64,000 nucleotides of DNA from Pelotomaculum isophthalicicum JI (GCF_029478095.1 NZ_JAKOAV010000007.1:1-64000); one strand, 5' to 3'. Counted from the stretch's first letter, positions 8,701 to 16,802 are shown. The notes: generated by a model from the letters alone, not told the origin. Numbers and translations are program-made.

Positions 8701-9655
8701 TAGTGGGCAGTATTACCTAAAGGAGGTTCTGCGGGAATATGGGTGTGCAGAGTTATCAGGAATTGATCGTTTGGCAAAAAGCAATGCAACTGGTGAAAGC
8801 GGAGGGGCAGGCAAGGACATCGACGAAAGAATTCGTACAGTTCCTGTCGATAGCGCGGGGCTCCAAAGCGGAACTTCAGACACACCTGCTGATATGTGTA
8901 GAACTCGGATACCTTGCCGATATGGATATAAGGCAAGCGATGGAATTGTCGGAGGAAGTGGGCAAAATGCTGGTTGCCCTTATAAAGAAACTGCCCACTG
9001 CCCACTAACCACTGACCACTACGGCGTCGAAACCGACGCCGTCATCCCCATCGGGGCAAACGACTACTTCGACGACGACATCGTGGTGCGGTTCGTGGAC
9101 TTTGTCCGTACCGTTTACGGCGAGGATACCCTGCAAGAGAACCTTGACTTCATCGCGGAGGCGCTGTATCCGAACGGATACGGCACAGCGCGGGAGAAAA
9201 TCCGGCGCTATTTCCTGAATGATTTCTACAAGGATCATGTGAAGACCTACCGGAAAAAGCCCATCTATTGGCTGTTCGACAGCGGCAGGCAGAACGGCTT
9301 CAAGACGCTTGTCTACCTGCACCGGTACGACAAGTTCACGGTGGCGCGTGTGCGCACCGATTACCTGCACCCGCTCCAGCGCAAGTACGAGTCGGAAATC
9401 GGGCGGCTGGAGATGCTCACCGGCATCACGGAAAACGCCGGTGAAAAAGCGGCCTACCGCAAGGAAATCGAAGCCCTGCAAAAGAAGATCGAAGAATGCC
9501 GGGCGTACGATCAGGTTGTGGCGCACATCGCGCATCAGGCTATCGAACTTGACCTTGACGACGGCGTGACGGTGAACTACGCCAAATTCCAAGGCATCGA
9601 AGTGCCGAGGGATGACGGCAAAACAATCAAGATGGATTTGCTGGGGAAGATTTAG
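5762..9655 (+). CDS. pglX: BREX adenine methyltransferase PglX with an internal insertion
   Basis: A 1297-residue type 1 BREX N6-adenine methyltransferase, which marks host DNA at a non-palindromic site. The SAM-binding motif I, DPCMGSGH, is at 325-332 and the catalytic motif IV, NPPY, at 510-513. Target-recognition sequence follows, lower in GC and less conserved (about 650-860). Residues about 974-1088 do not belong to the family. They are the read-through translation of an inserted IVS-type element (8694-9014, flanked by inverted repeats), placed between the family blocks LDEPGLKFSGGEF and ETDAVIPIG. The PglX frame stays open through the insertion, so a full-length protein with about 115 extra residues is predicted. 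Whether it is active cannot be told from sequence. Confidence 0.9.
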   Translation: MDKTAIKNYAVAARRKLIDAVRQKAYQLYIREEMALPPEEAKSALMNDGIFLTSEQYKSRERLVSEISRRVDELGNEKGYNAVMEEIAYTWFNRLIALRFMEVNDYLPSGIRILSSVDEGRAEPDVIREADRLDYVDQGKIAEYRDLSSQKLYKYILISQCNALSSILPGMFEKIDDYTELLLPDALYAKGGVVHDLVRGIAGEDFRDQVQIIGWLYQYYISEKKDEVFAGLKKNIKINKETIPAATQLFTPEWIVRYMVENSLGRLWLEHCPPSNACGNAEEALRKYWVYYIDEAEQDEAVEKQLRELQRQYTFDNPTQIKIIDPCMGSGHILVYAFDVLYQIYFSQGYAEREIPNLILQNNIYGLDIDKRAAQLAYFALMMKARSYNRRFFRQKNIPDAHVHAVIESDGAQLHHLEYMGHGMDETERRQCRDDLSYLIGLFSNAREYGSILKIDRTLDYTQLRRFVEDCHWGQLDIYTKGIDQTERILLEILDIAEIMTQKYDVVVTNPPYMGGSGMGAKLSEYVKKNYPDSKSDMFAVFIEKCGEMLKPSGLQAMITQHAWMFLSSYEKLRKKLLRRDIVNMAHLGARAFEEIGGEVVQTTAFVLRDSNVAEYKATYARLVDYNSQSAKEKAFLREENWFTAKRENFMKIPGMPVAYWVSEQALSAFVKGNLIGNIAAPKQGSTLGDNASFIRYWFEITSNLNKWYRCMKGGEYRKWYGNTMYLIDWEDNGKRVKSTGRATIRSENLLFKEGITWSNISSGNPSFRLMEAGYFFESTGSVCFIEEKKLKYLLAFLNTPIVKVLSNVVNPTLHLQSGDVAKLPLIYIEKYSAKINGLVAQNIDISRTDWDSFETSWDFRVHPLVGLKFSGAFAWGDVKPSSRISSAFNAWELFTEGQFERLKSNEEELNRIFIEIYGLQDELTPEVEDKDVTIRRADLSRDIRSFISYAVGCMFGRYSLDEPGLKFSGGEFSEQWAVVSGQYYLKEVLREYGCAELSGIDRLAKSNATGESGGAGKDIDERIRTVPVDSAGLQSGTSDTPADMCRTRIPCRYGYKASDGIVGGSGQNAGCPYKETAHCPLTTDHYGVETDAVIPIGANDYFDDDIVVRFVDFVRTVYGEDTLQENLDFIAEALYPNGYGTAREKIRRYFLNDFYKDHVKTYRKKPIYWLFDSGRQNGFKTLVYLHRYDKFTVARVRTDYLHPLQRKYESEIGRLEMLTGITENAGEKAAYRKEIEALQKKIEECRAYDQVVAHIAHQAIELDLDDGVTVNYAKFQGIEVPRDDGKTIKMDLLGKI
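8694..9014 (+). mobile_element. IVS/four-helix-bundle element inserted in pglX
   Basis: An 18-bp perfect inverted repeat, CAGTGGTTAGTGGGCAGT (8694-8711) with its complement at 8997-9014, bounds about 285 bp. Extra AGTGAGCAGTGGG and ACTGACCACTAC sequence extends the repeat imperfectly on both sides. Inside, in a different frame from pglX, is a four-helix-bundle gene with its own ribosome site. Such cassettes are known as intervening sequences in 23S rRNA genes and at scattered genomic sites. Here the element lies within a protein gene and keeps the host frame open. Mobility mechanism is unknown. Confidence 0.8.
8739..9008 (+). pseudogene. Internally deleted four-helix-bundle (S23/IVP family) protein
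   Basis: An 89-residue frame that overlaps pglX in another frame. It begins with the family signature YQELIVWQKAMQLVK and continues with AEGQARTSTKEFVQFLSIA and LAELQ/ELGYL-type blocks. The family is normally about 115-125 residues. The stretch that usually joins helix 1 to the S-I-A-EGQ block (about 30 residues) is missing between LVK and AEGQ. The missing length is consistent with a multiple of three bases, since both this frame and pglX remain open. An AAGGAGG site at 8720-8726 lies 12 bases before the ATG. The product would lack part of helices 1-2, so it is probably inactive. Confidence 0.7.
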
Positions 9656-9667
9656 GAGGAAGTTGCC

Positions 9668-12214
9668 ATGAACCTGACCGAAATAAAAAAATCCCTTGAG
9701 CGGCAGTTTGCCCGCGAGTTCTCGCAGGGCAGCGTCCGCAATATCGTCTTTTGGTACGATGAGGAAGGGGTTTTCGCCGGGGATATCGACAACCTTGAGC
9801 TTGAAGGCGTGAAGATCATTAAGCTTTATGACAATAATATGTTTGCCGCAAAGCTATACATAGAAGAAACCGACACGGCCGGCAACCTGCTGGTCTATTC
9901 CCCGTTGCCCCGTCCTGCAAACAAGGAAAACTGGCTGACTGACACCATCAAGTACAGCCAGACCTTTTCGGCCGACGAAACATCGCTGAACATGCTGAAC
10001 TTCAAAATCGACAGTTCACTGCGCCATGTGGTGGCGCGGTACAAGCTGTTTTTCCGAAGCAGCGAACGTCGCAAGCGATTTGAGGGGTATCAGCTTGCGC
10101 CCTATACAGAGGCCAAAATTGATCTGGGGGTATTGTCAACGCTCAGCAAGCTGCCCGCGCCCAATCTTGATCATGTTGTGAGAACGCTATTAATTGAGCT
10201 GGCGGAAGGAGAAACCACGATATACGACAGCATCGTCAAGTTAGGTAACATAGACGCGCTATGGACGCTAATTCAGAGGGCTTACGGTTATGGCTTCGCT
10301 GAACAAAGTCTTGAAAAACTGGCGATAATGCTTTTGGTCACGCATTTGTCCCACAGCGTCAACGGCAACTTGCCGAAGGAATGGCAGACGTATGTGTCCT
10401 CAAACTCCAATTGCTTTGTGTTTGTAGATAACTTCATGAAGAACACTCAGGTTTGGAATGCGTATAATAAGCTTGCCGGTTTTGTGGCGGACAAGCTTAA
10501 TCTGATTGAGCGCATACGGAAGTGGAACATTGACGACATCATCGACTGTGATACTTTTGAGGAGTTCGACCACAGCATTATCAGCCGGATTTGCGCGAAT
10601 ATCAGCCTGCAAGCGGGCGAATACGAACGATACCGCATGGTCATCCGCAGTCGGAGAAACCGGCGTTTCTATCGGCAGTTTGAAACAGAATACGACACCT
10701 TGCTGTACGCTTGCGAGTTCTTGGAGCTTAGCCTGAAGCACGCCGGCCTGCCGGGACTTACCATGGCGAAGCTTTTTAAAAATTATATAAAAACCTACTA
10801 TAGGCTGGACGGCAGTTACCGGCATTTCCTGCTGAGCTATGACAAGCTCGCGGAGCAGGATCGTTTTATGCCGCTTTTTGAAAAGGTAGAAAACAGTTAT
10901 ACCAATTGGTATCTAAATGAGCTTTCCATGAAATGGTGCGCGTTTCTGGATGACGAGACAACATGGCAGGTCTCCGGCGTGACGTCGCAGCAGGGTTTCT
11001 ATGAGAAGTATGTCAGGCGCTTTGTTTCTAACAATGAACGGCTGGTTGTCATTATCTCGGACGGCCTGCGCTATGAATCGGCGGTGGAGTTGAACGCCAT
11101 GCTTAACGGAGAACAAAAGGGGACCAGCAAGCTGGATGCGATACTGGGTGTGATTCCATCATACACAGCCTTGGGAATGGCGTCTCTTTTACCGCACAAG
11201 AGCATTGCCGTGACGGATAAAGCGGATATCGTCATCGACGGCATCTCCACCAAGGGAACAGAAAACCGGGAGAAAATCCTGAAGCTTGTAAAGGAAGAAT
11301 CTGTTGCTATTACCTATGAAAATTTCATGAGCTTGACAAAGCGGCAATTGACAGAGAAGTTTTCCGGCGTGAAGCTTATTTACATCTATCACAATACGAT
11401 TGACGCGCGTGGTGATAACGCGGCCACCGAGCATGAGGTGTTCGAGGCTACGGAAAAGTGTTTTCGGGAGCTTGCCGGGCTTGTCAGGGCGCTTAGAAAC
11501 AATATCAGCGCCATCAATATCCTGATTACCGCGGACCATGGGTACATTTATCGCCGGACGCTTCTTGCGGAAAGAGATAAGACCCCCAAAGAAGACGCTA
11601 TCGGTATAGAATCGAAGCGCAGGTTTATTTTGACGAAAGCAGATGCCGATATCCAGGGAACACAGGTGTTTTCGTTGAATTATTTGACAAAAGACAAGAC
11701 GGATATCCGCGCCATTATTCCCCGTGTGACAAACTGCTATAAGGTGCAAGGTTCCGGTAGTTGCTATGTTCACGGCGGGACAAGCTTGCAAGAGGTCGTT
11801 ATACCGGTCATTAAGTTTAAGAGTGACAAGAACCTCCGCCGCTCCATGAGTGCGAAGAAGGTGTCGTTGAGTCTTACCAACCTGTCACGCAAAATCACCA
11901 GCGTCATTACTCATCTGACTTTCTTCCAGAATGAGCCGGTAGGTGAAAAGCTTCTGCCTCTACGTGTGACGGCGTATTTCGCGGATGAGGTAGGAAACAG
12001 AATTTCCAATGAGAATATCATCATAGCGGAGAGCACGAGCGGCAATCCCGCCGAGCGTACATATAAAGAAAAGTTCACACTGAAGGATATGGCGTATGAC
12101 AAGGCAAAGGAGTATTATCTCATTCTCAAAGACGAGGATAAGCTTGTAAACAGGGAATATGCCAGAATCCCGTTTGTTATTGACCTTGTATTCGGCGGCA
12201 GTATTCAGTTTTAG
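9668..12214 (+). CDS. pglZ: BREX protein PglZ (alkaline phosphatase superfamily)
   Basis: An 848-residue PglZ, full length for BREX type 1. The alkaline-phosphatase fold shows metal-ligand motifs at IISDGLRYES (Asp 465) and ITADHGY (Asp 623, His 624). AGGAGG (9654-9659) precedes the ATG by 8 bases, overlapping the end of pglX. PglZ is a core BREX factor required for methylation and defence. It is the last intact BREX gene here: in type 1 operons brxL normally follows, but the next 800 bases contain only gene fragments. Confidence 0.92.
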   Translation: MNLTEIKKSLERQFAREFSQGSVRNIVFWYDEEGVFAGDIDNLELEGVKIIKLYDNNMFAAKLYIEETDTAGNLLVYSPLPRPANKENWLTDTIKYSQTFSADETSLNMLNFKIDSSLRHVVARYKLFFRSSERRKRFEGYQLAPYTEAKIDLGVLSTLSKLPAPNLDHVVRTLLIELAEGETTIYDSIVKLGNIDALWTLIQRAYGYGFAEQSLEKLAIMLLVTHLSHSVNGNLPKEWQTYVSSNSNCFVFVDNFMKNTQVWNAYNKLAGFVADKLNLIERIRKWNIDDIIDCDTFEEFDHSIISRICANISLQAGEYERYRMVIRSRRNRRFYRQFETEYDTLLYACEFLELSLKHAGLPGLTMAKLFKNYIKTYYRLDGSYRHFLLSYDKLAEQDRFMPLFEKVENSYTNWYLNELSMKWCAFLDDETTWQVSGVTSQQGFYEKYVRRFVSNNERLVVIISDGLRYESAVELNAMLNGEQKGTSKLDAILGVIPSYTALGMASLLPHKSIAVTDKADIVIDGISTKGTENREKILKLVKEESVAITYENFMSLTKRQLTEKFSGVKLIYIYHNTIDARGDNAATEHEVFEATEKCFRELAGLVRALRNNISAINILITADHGYIYRRTLLAERDKTPKEDAIGIESKRRFILTKADADIQGTQVFSLNYLTKDKTDIRAIIPRVTNCYKVQGSGSCYVHGGTSLQEVVIPVIKFKSDKNLRRSMSAKKVSLSLTNLSRKITSVITHLTFFQNEPVGEKLLPLRVTAYFADEVGNRISNENIIIAESTSGNPAERTYKEKFTLKDMAYDKAKEYYLILKDEDKLVNREYARIPFVIDLVFGGSIQF

Positions 12215-12477
12215 AGGGGCGGGTTATGTGTTTCTAGTTTTGTAGTGCCACTATTTTGAGAACAGCCCGAAGAACAGCACGGCGGTAACGTATTAAAATT
12301 TGCGGATGTATACCAGTTTAGTGAGGACGAGCTAAAATTTGTTACACGGAGAAGGTGATCCGGTTCTTCGTATCCGGATGAGGCAAAAGATCTAGAGGAA
12401 TATGCCTTTTATCAGGCGAATGGCTTTGAAGAAGCAGGTAACAGCAGACTGCTTTACAAATTTGTGGGACGCATCTA
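12215..12477 (+). other. Degenerate sequence where brxL would be expected
   Basis: No intact gene. A short open stretch ends at 12477 with residues FYQANGFEEAGNSRLLYKFVG, which faintly resemble the end of a GNAT acetyltransferase, but too little remains to assign it. Nothing recognisable as the Lon-like BrxL ATPase/protease is present on either strand. Confidence 0.6.
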
Positions 12478-12922
12478 AATCGCGATTGGCACCCCGACAG
12501 TAGTTGCAAAATGTGTAGAGATCATACGCAGCAAGGAAATGAAAAAAATATGGGAGGAAATGACTCCTCCACTCCGGGCTGATGATATAGTTAAGCTGGC
12601 AGTCGGCCCGAAGAAGTATAAGGATATAAACTTTACGGACTGGGAGACAATCCTCTCGGAGATCATAGTTGGGAACTCTTTTGGGGTTGACCGGATTGAC
12701 TACCTGTTGAGGGATTCATATCATGCTGGTGTTGCCTACGGGAAATTTGATCACTACCGCTTAATTGACACTCTTAGAATTCTACCCAGGTCAACTGGTG
12801 AAAATAATGTCTCTATTGAACCTGTTTTAGGCGTTGAAGAAGGTGGGCTCCATTCGGCAGAAGCCCTTCTTCTTGCCCGTTATTTTATGTACACGCAGGT
12901 GTATTCCCATAGCTTCCTTTGA
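12478..12922 (+). pseudogene. Remnant of ywfO-like HD-domain phosphohydrolase
   Basis: The open frame (usable ATG at 12539) matches the middle of COG1078 HD-superfamily dNTPase-like proteins such as B. subtilis YwfO: LRADDIVKLAVGPKKY, IVGNSFGVDRIDYLLRDS, VEEGGLHSAEALLLARYFMY. The 5' part with the metal-binding HD motif is missing. After MYTQVY the frame departs from the family and stops at 12922. An unrelated tail, IRPDLVKGANEWLKKN, is open in another frame to about 13020. The gene is broken at both ends and surely inactive. In B. subtilis ywfO lies beside ywgA, and a ywgA-like gene follows here too. Confidence 0.75.
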
Positions 12923-13021
12923 CTACATTTTTATCAGGCCGGACTTGGTTAAGGGAGCAAATGAATGGTTGAAAAAGAACAGAAATGATATTATAAAATT
13001 GTTTCTTTGGAGGGTTAGTTT

Positions 13022-13570
13022 ATGGAAGATGCCAGACGTCAGGCAGTGGTGCTTTCATTGATTGAAAAATTGGATCTTTATGGCATTTGGTGTGGTGAAA
13101 CACACATCCAAAAAAGCCTTTATTTCCTGCAGGAAATGTTAAAGGTGCCGACCTGTTACGATTTTATTCTTTATAAGCACGGGCCGTTTTCGTTTGATTT
13201 TCGGGACGAACTTGCTGTTATGCGTTCAAAAATGATCATCGAACTGCAAAGCAAGCCTTATCCGTACGGACCATCGCTTCATCCAGGAGAGGCCGCGGAA
13301 AGGCTTAAAGAGCTTTATCCAAAAACCACCAAAGAATATGAGCAGAAGATTGATTTTATTGCGAAGAAGCTGGCTTGTTTGCGTGTTGCCGAACTGGAGC
13401 GGTTGGCGACTGCCTTGTATGTGACGTTGGAAAAAGGCGGGGACAAAAAGGTACAAGCCCGGGCTATACGAATCAATGAACTAAAGCCTCATGTAAAGAT
13501 AGATGAAGCCTTACGGGCTGTTGAAGAAGTTGAGTCGTTGATGGCTGAGGCAGAAATTATGTTTCATTAA
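13022..13570 (+). CDS. YwgA-like protein
   Basis: A 182-residue intact gene; TTTGGAGGG at 13006-13014 gives a good ribosome site for the ATG at 13022. Its N-terminal half (QKSLYFLQEM, YDFILYKHGPFSFDFRDEL) resembles YwgA-type proteins, which share this winged, Panacea-like arrangement with other small defence-associated proteins. It follows a remnant of its usual HD partner. Biochemical function is unknown to me. A linked role with the HD dNTPase is inference from repeated adjacency. The partner here is broken, so this gene may be on the way to loss. Confidence 0.6.
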   Translation: MEDARRQAVVLSLIEKLDLYGIWCGETHIQKSLYFLQEMLKVPTCYDFILYKHGPFSFDFRDELAVMRSKMIIELQSKPYPYGPSLHPGEAAERLKELYPKTTKEYEQKIDFIAKKLACLRVAELERLATALYVTLEKGGDKKVQARAIRINELKPHVKIDEALRAVEEVESLMAEAEIMFH

Positions 13571-13696
13571 AAGGCTAGACCTTTGTGAGGGGTAGGGCTT
13601 GTATCCTTCCATAAAAGGAATTTAGAAGTTATCGGTTAAAGCGGAACCTTCGGTTATTTGTTATAGACCGGGGGTTTTTCTTTTCCACAAGCGCAG

Positions 13697-14300
13697 TTGC
13701 GCATTCCCACCACAGGTGCATGCCAGCCTGAGGAATTATTGGGTTGTTTTAAATCTGTTATTCACGACCATTTGGCCGGTAAACACACTATTGGAGTTTA
13801 CCCTCTTTTACCTGATGAAACCTGCTGGTTTCTTTTAGCAGATTTTAATAAAAAGACCTGGCAGGAAGATTCCGTCGTATTTCTTGAGACTTGCGTGGAA
13901 ATGGGTATTTCTGCAGCATTGGAGCGTTCCCGTTCCGGTAATGGTGGTCATATATGATTTTTTTCAATAGTCCCATTACAGCCTCTTTAGCTCGAAAACT
14001 GGCTCTACTATCCTGACCCGCACAATGGAACGAAGGCATCAAATAGGTTTTGATTCCTATATCGGGGAAGGTTTTGATGACGCTAGACTGGACACCCTTT
14101 TTCTGGTTATGCCCATCTCCTGGCGAGGTACACTGCAGCAATATGCGGGTCGCTTGCACCGATTGCATGATCAAAAGCGAATCGTCCAGATTTATGATTA
14201 CGTCGATGTTAATGTACCTGTGCTAATGCGCATGTATGAGAAGCGCCTCAAAGGATACAACGCCATTGGCTATAGAATTCAGGGAAAAGAGAAGATGTGA
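13697..14300 (+). pseudogene. Deleted TOTE conflict-system primase-helicase gene
   Basis: Three pieces of one large gene are recognisable. At 13745-13957 is the archaeo-eukaryotic primase block (IGVYPLLPDETCWFL, ADFNKKTWQED, ALERSRSGNGGHI). One base is missing at about 13956. Skipping it continues the family sequence as WIFFNSPITASLARKL and then TMERRHQIGFDSY (14022-14061). There the primase sequence jumps directly to the C-terminal helicase block (IGEGFDDARLDTLF, ISWRGTLQQYAGRLHRLHD, IYDYVDVNVPVL). Several hundred residues, including the helicase P-loop and nuclease parts, are gone. TOTE systems are predicted anti-phage or conflict modules. This copy is dead. Confidence 0.85.
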
Positions 14301-14459
14301 ATTTGAAGAAGAGGGCAAAAATAACGGTCCTATGACCCTTTGATTGCTGAATTAGTTCCCAGCCTTTGGTTTCTTCCAGACCTATTTAAGTATGGATCTA
14401 TATATGGTAAAATTAATATCAGGTTAATTATATTTGTAAATGATCTGTGGTGTGATCAG

Positions 14460-14735
14460 ATGAAAATAACCTCTTTGGAATGGGATGCTGCAAATATCAC
14501 CCATATTGCCCGCCATAATATTAGCCCTGAGGAACTGGAAGAAGCGGTTTATGACAACCCCGGAATCTGGGAACGTGGTCGAACCGGACGTTACTATCTT
14601 TTGAGTAGAACGCTGTCTGGGAGATATATTTTTGCAGTGTTTGAATATATGAAAAACGGATTGGCGCGGCCAGTTACAGCACGTGACATGACCGATACTG
14701 AACACCGCCGGTACGAAAGGAGATGCGGAAAATGA
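14460..14735 (+). CDS. BrnT-like toxin
   Basis: A 91-residue protein starting at the ATG at 14460 (ITSLEWDAANITHIARHNIS, then ELEEAVYDNP). It has the pattern of BrnT/DUF4258-like ribonuclease toxins: W-D--N--HI-RH-I---E-EE, a central GRYYLLSRTLSGRYIFAVF beta-sheet and a C-terminal ARDMTDTEHRRYERR tail. It overlaps the antitoxin gene by four bases (ATGA). An extended -10-like TGGTAAAAT at 14406-14413 is a possible promoter. The expected role is endoribonuclease inhibition of translation held in check by the next gene; this rests on family resemblance. Confidence 0.75.
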   Translation: MKITSLEWDAANITHIARHNISPEELEEAVYDNPGIWERGRTGRYYLLSRTLSGRYIFAVFEYMKNGLARPVTARDMTDTEHRRYERRCGK

Positions 14736-14995
14736 GCAAAAAAATCCCTCACTTTAAAAGCGAAGAAGAAGAAGTGAGATTTTGGGATGAACATTCTCTT
14801 GATGAGTTTGAAAATGAGCTTAAAGAAGTAAATGTAGAGTGTGTTAGAGACAACGATGTCCTACCTGTCAGACTGGACCGTAACGATATCCAGCATCTAA
14901 AAAACCTTGCCAGGAAAAAGGGCCTTACACAAGGCGCTCTCGCCCGCATGTGGATTAAAGAAAGGCTGGTACAGGAAAAGATTCAAAATAACTAA
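14732..14995 (+). CDS. BrnA/CopG-type antitoxin
   Basis: An 87-residue protein; the ATG at 14732 is favoured over 14723 because AGGAG (14718-14722) is nine bases upstream. It has the classical layout of these antitoxins: an N-terminal IPHFKSEEEEVRFWDEHS toxin-binding arm, then a ribbon-helix-helix/CopG segment (LPVRLDRNDIQHLKNLARKKGL). Together with the BrnT-like gene it forms a two-gene operon at the edge of the defence island. Such antitoxins normally repress their own promoter. Confidence 0.8.
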   Translation: MSKKIPHFKSEEEEVRFWDEHSLDEFENELKEVNVECVRDNDVLPVRLDRNDIQHLKNLARKKGLTQGALARMWIKERLVQEKIQNN

Positions 14996-15368
14996 ATTAC
15001 CACTTTTTTAAGCTTCTAATATTACATTCATATTATGTTGATAAACTCTGCTAAACTTTGGAGAAGCCTTTTTAGAGCATGTTTGTCCGCTGTGGATTTA
15101 ATCCGGTACGGTCCGCCTCCACCAATGAAGTATTACACGAACACCTATTACTTCAAAGGCGGCTTTGCAGTGACGGTGTTTTTGTGACGAATTAATACGG
15201 GCAGACTTGGGTATTATTATTACCCTTGGTTCTGCGCGTACTTGTTTTGTAAGCGTCAAAAAGAAGGGAGGTTAAGTTAAGTTTTGGAGGGGATTCCATA
15301 ACTCCGGCGAATTAGACAAAGATACTGTTATTTTAATGATAGAAACTAAGTAATTGGGAGATAATCTG
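14996..15368 (+). other. Non-coding spacer with a two-step hairpin
   Basis: No gene is supported. At 15109-15165 the sequence can fold as CCGCCT / AGGCGG outside TGAAGTA / TACTTCA, enclosing an 18-base loop. There is no T-run after it, so it is not an obvious terminator. The last bases carry the ribosome site of the next gene (GGGAG, 15356-15360). Confidence 0.4.
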
Positions 15369-16802
15369 ATGCCAAAGCCGAACGCTGAAATTAATCCCCG
15401 GCTAATTAGTGCTGTTACTGGGCAAGGTCTTACAACTATCAAGGACATGCCGACTTATGACATGTTGCCGGGTAAATATGCGAAAAAAGTCGCGGCCAGA
15501 AAAAAACGAATTTTTTCGATGTACGGACCGAACAAACATAATCTGATTTGCGGACACTGCGGTCGCAAAGCAAAGTATGATCTTGGGCTTGTTATGTTCA
15601 ATTCCCGTCGATGGCTGGAACACGACGAACAGCGGCAAAAATCAAAAAAACAAACCGAAAAGGATTTAATGGATTATATTCAGTCTACTGCTTATTTTCG
15701 CTGCAAGCACTGCAACGGAGCGGGGAAGTGGGAAAATGCGTCCCCCATGTTGTTTTTGGGGATTATGGCAGAACTTATGATGGGCGGGAAATTAGACGGG
15801 AGTAAGTATGCGACAGGGGAATCCAGACTGTTTGACGGGAGCAGACCCCGGTGGATCAGTGATGGTGAAGAGCGTTTTTTGGACAAATTGCAGGAGGAGG
15901 GGGGATATGACGCCTATCTCTGGAACCGCCTCGGCAACCTGTACTATAAAGGTAGTCGGCCTGAGCTGGCGGTAGTTGCTTTCGAACATTCTCTTCGTTT
16001 AGATCCTGCACAAATAGAATCTCACTTTTCGCTGGGCAATATATTAGTCGAAATCGGTGAAGACGAAAGCGCCGCGTATCATTTTCGTATGATGCTGGTT
16101 TATGCCCGCCTCTATCAAAAAATGGAGTCTTTGCAGATGAGGGACATGTTGACTGCCGGATTACAGTGTCTGTTCGAGATTCATCAATGTTCCAAAGGCG
16201 CTATTCCTTTTATTCCCTACGGCGAGGAACTGGCAGAATTGGATGGATTGGGGGAACAACAAGCAGACCATATACCGGAAAACTTTCTTTCTTTTATAGA
16301 CCTGCAGATATACCCTGATTGTCCGGAATCTTTTTGGCCGATTGCTGAGATGTATATGGGGAACCGGAGAATGGAGATTCCCGCCCATGACCGTACCCTG
16401 GACAAGTATCTTCCAGGCAATAGGATGACTGAGACTGGGAAGAAGGAAGATGTTGACACAATGAAACAGGATAGTATTTTTTCACAAAGAAAGGGAAGCG
16501 CTATGCTTTCTTTGGGCACCAAACAATGCCCTATTGTGGTAAAGGTAAATTCGGAAGAAAAGGGCCGGAAGATTGCCCAAATTTGTGATCGGTTTGGAGT
16601 GCATTATATTATGGGATTCGAGTTGACGGAAGATTTGTCCGACTTAAAACAAGTGCTCAAAGAAAAGTTAGCCCCAGCCAATCCTTACGATTTGTGTCCC
16701 TGCGGTAGCGGTACTAAATATAAGTTTTGCTGTGCAAAAAAGATAAAAAACTTGGACATTGACCGGTTTATAGCTGATTATACAGGTAGAGAGGTACTAT
16801 GA
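15369..16802 (+). CDS. SEC-C zinc motif / TPR protein
   Basis: A 477-residue protein from the ATG at 15369 (a TTG at 15354 precedes the ribosome site GGGAG and is rejected). The N-terminal third has a putative zinc ribbon (ICGHCGRKAKY paired with FRCKHCNGAG), the middle a TPR-like pair (AYLWNRLGNLYYKGSRPELA, ESHFSLGNILVEIGE), and the C-terminus a SEC-C motif, NPYDLCPCGSGTKYKFCC. SEC-C motifs bind zinc and occur on SecA and on many accessory proteins. A specific function is not known. Stop overlaps the next start by four bases (ATGA), so the two are co-translated. Confidence 0.8.
   Translation: MPKPNAEINPRLISAVTGQGLTTIKDMPTYDMLPGKYAKKVAARKKRIFSMYGPNKHNLICGHCGRKAKYDLGLVMFNSRRWLEHDEQRQKSKKQTEKDLMDYIQSTAYFRCKHCNGAGKWENASPMLFLGIMAELMMGGKLDGSKYATGESRLFDGSRPRWISDGEERFLDKLQEEGGYDAYLWNRLGNLYYKGSRPELAVVAFEHSLRLDPAQIESHFSLGNILVEIGEDESAAYHFRMMLVYARLYQKMESLQMRDMLTAGLQCLFEIHQCSKGAIPFIPYGEELAELDGLGEQQADHIPENFLSFIDLQIYPDCPESFWPIAEMYMGNRRMEIPAHDRTLDKYLPGNRMTETGKKEDVDTMKQDSIFSQRKGSAMLSLGTKQCPIVVKVNSEEKGRKIAQICDRFGVHYIMGFELTEDLSDLKQVLKEKLAPANPYDLCPCGSGTKYKFCCAKKIKNLDIDRFIADYTGREVL

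Noticed and set aside
8680-9025. Treating pglX as two genes split by the insertion
   Set aside because: The frame remains open with no stop, and both flanks are standard PglX blocks, so one continuous gene is the simplest reading.
12215-13021. A degenerate brxL after pglZ
   Set aside because: No Walker motifs or Lon-type protease sequence on any frame; the recognisable debris belongs to an HD phosphohydrolase.
13950-13962. In-frame TGA in the TOTE fragment as a selenocysteine codon
   Set aside because: Adding one missing base restores the expected Trp-Ile-Phe-Phe family sequence, so it is a frameshift in a pseudogene.
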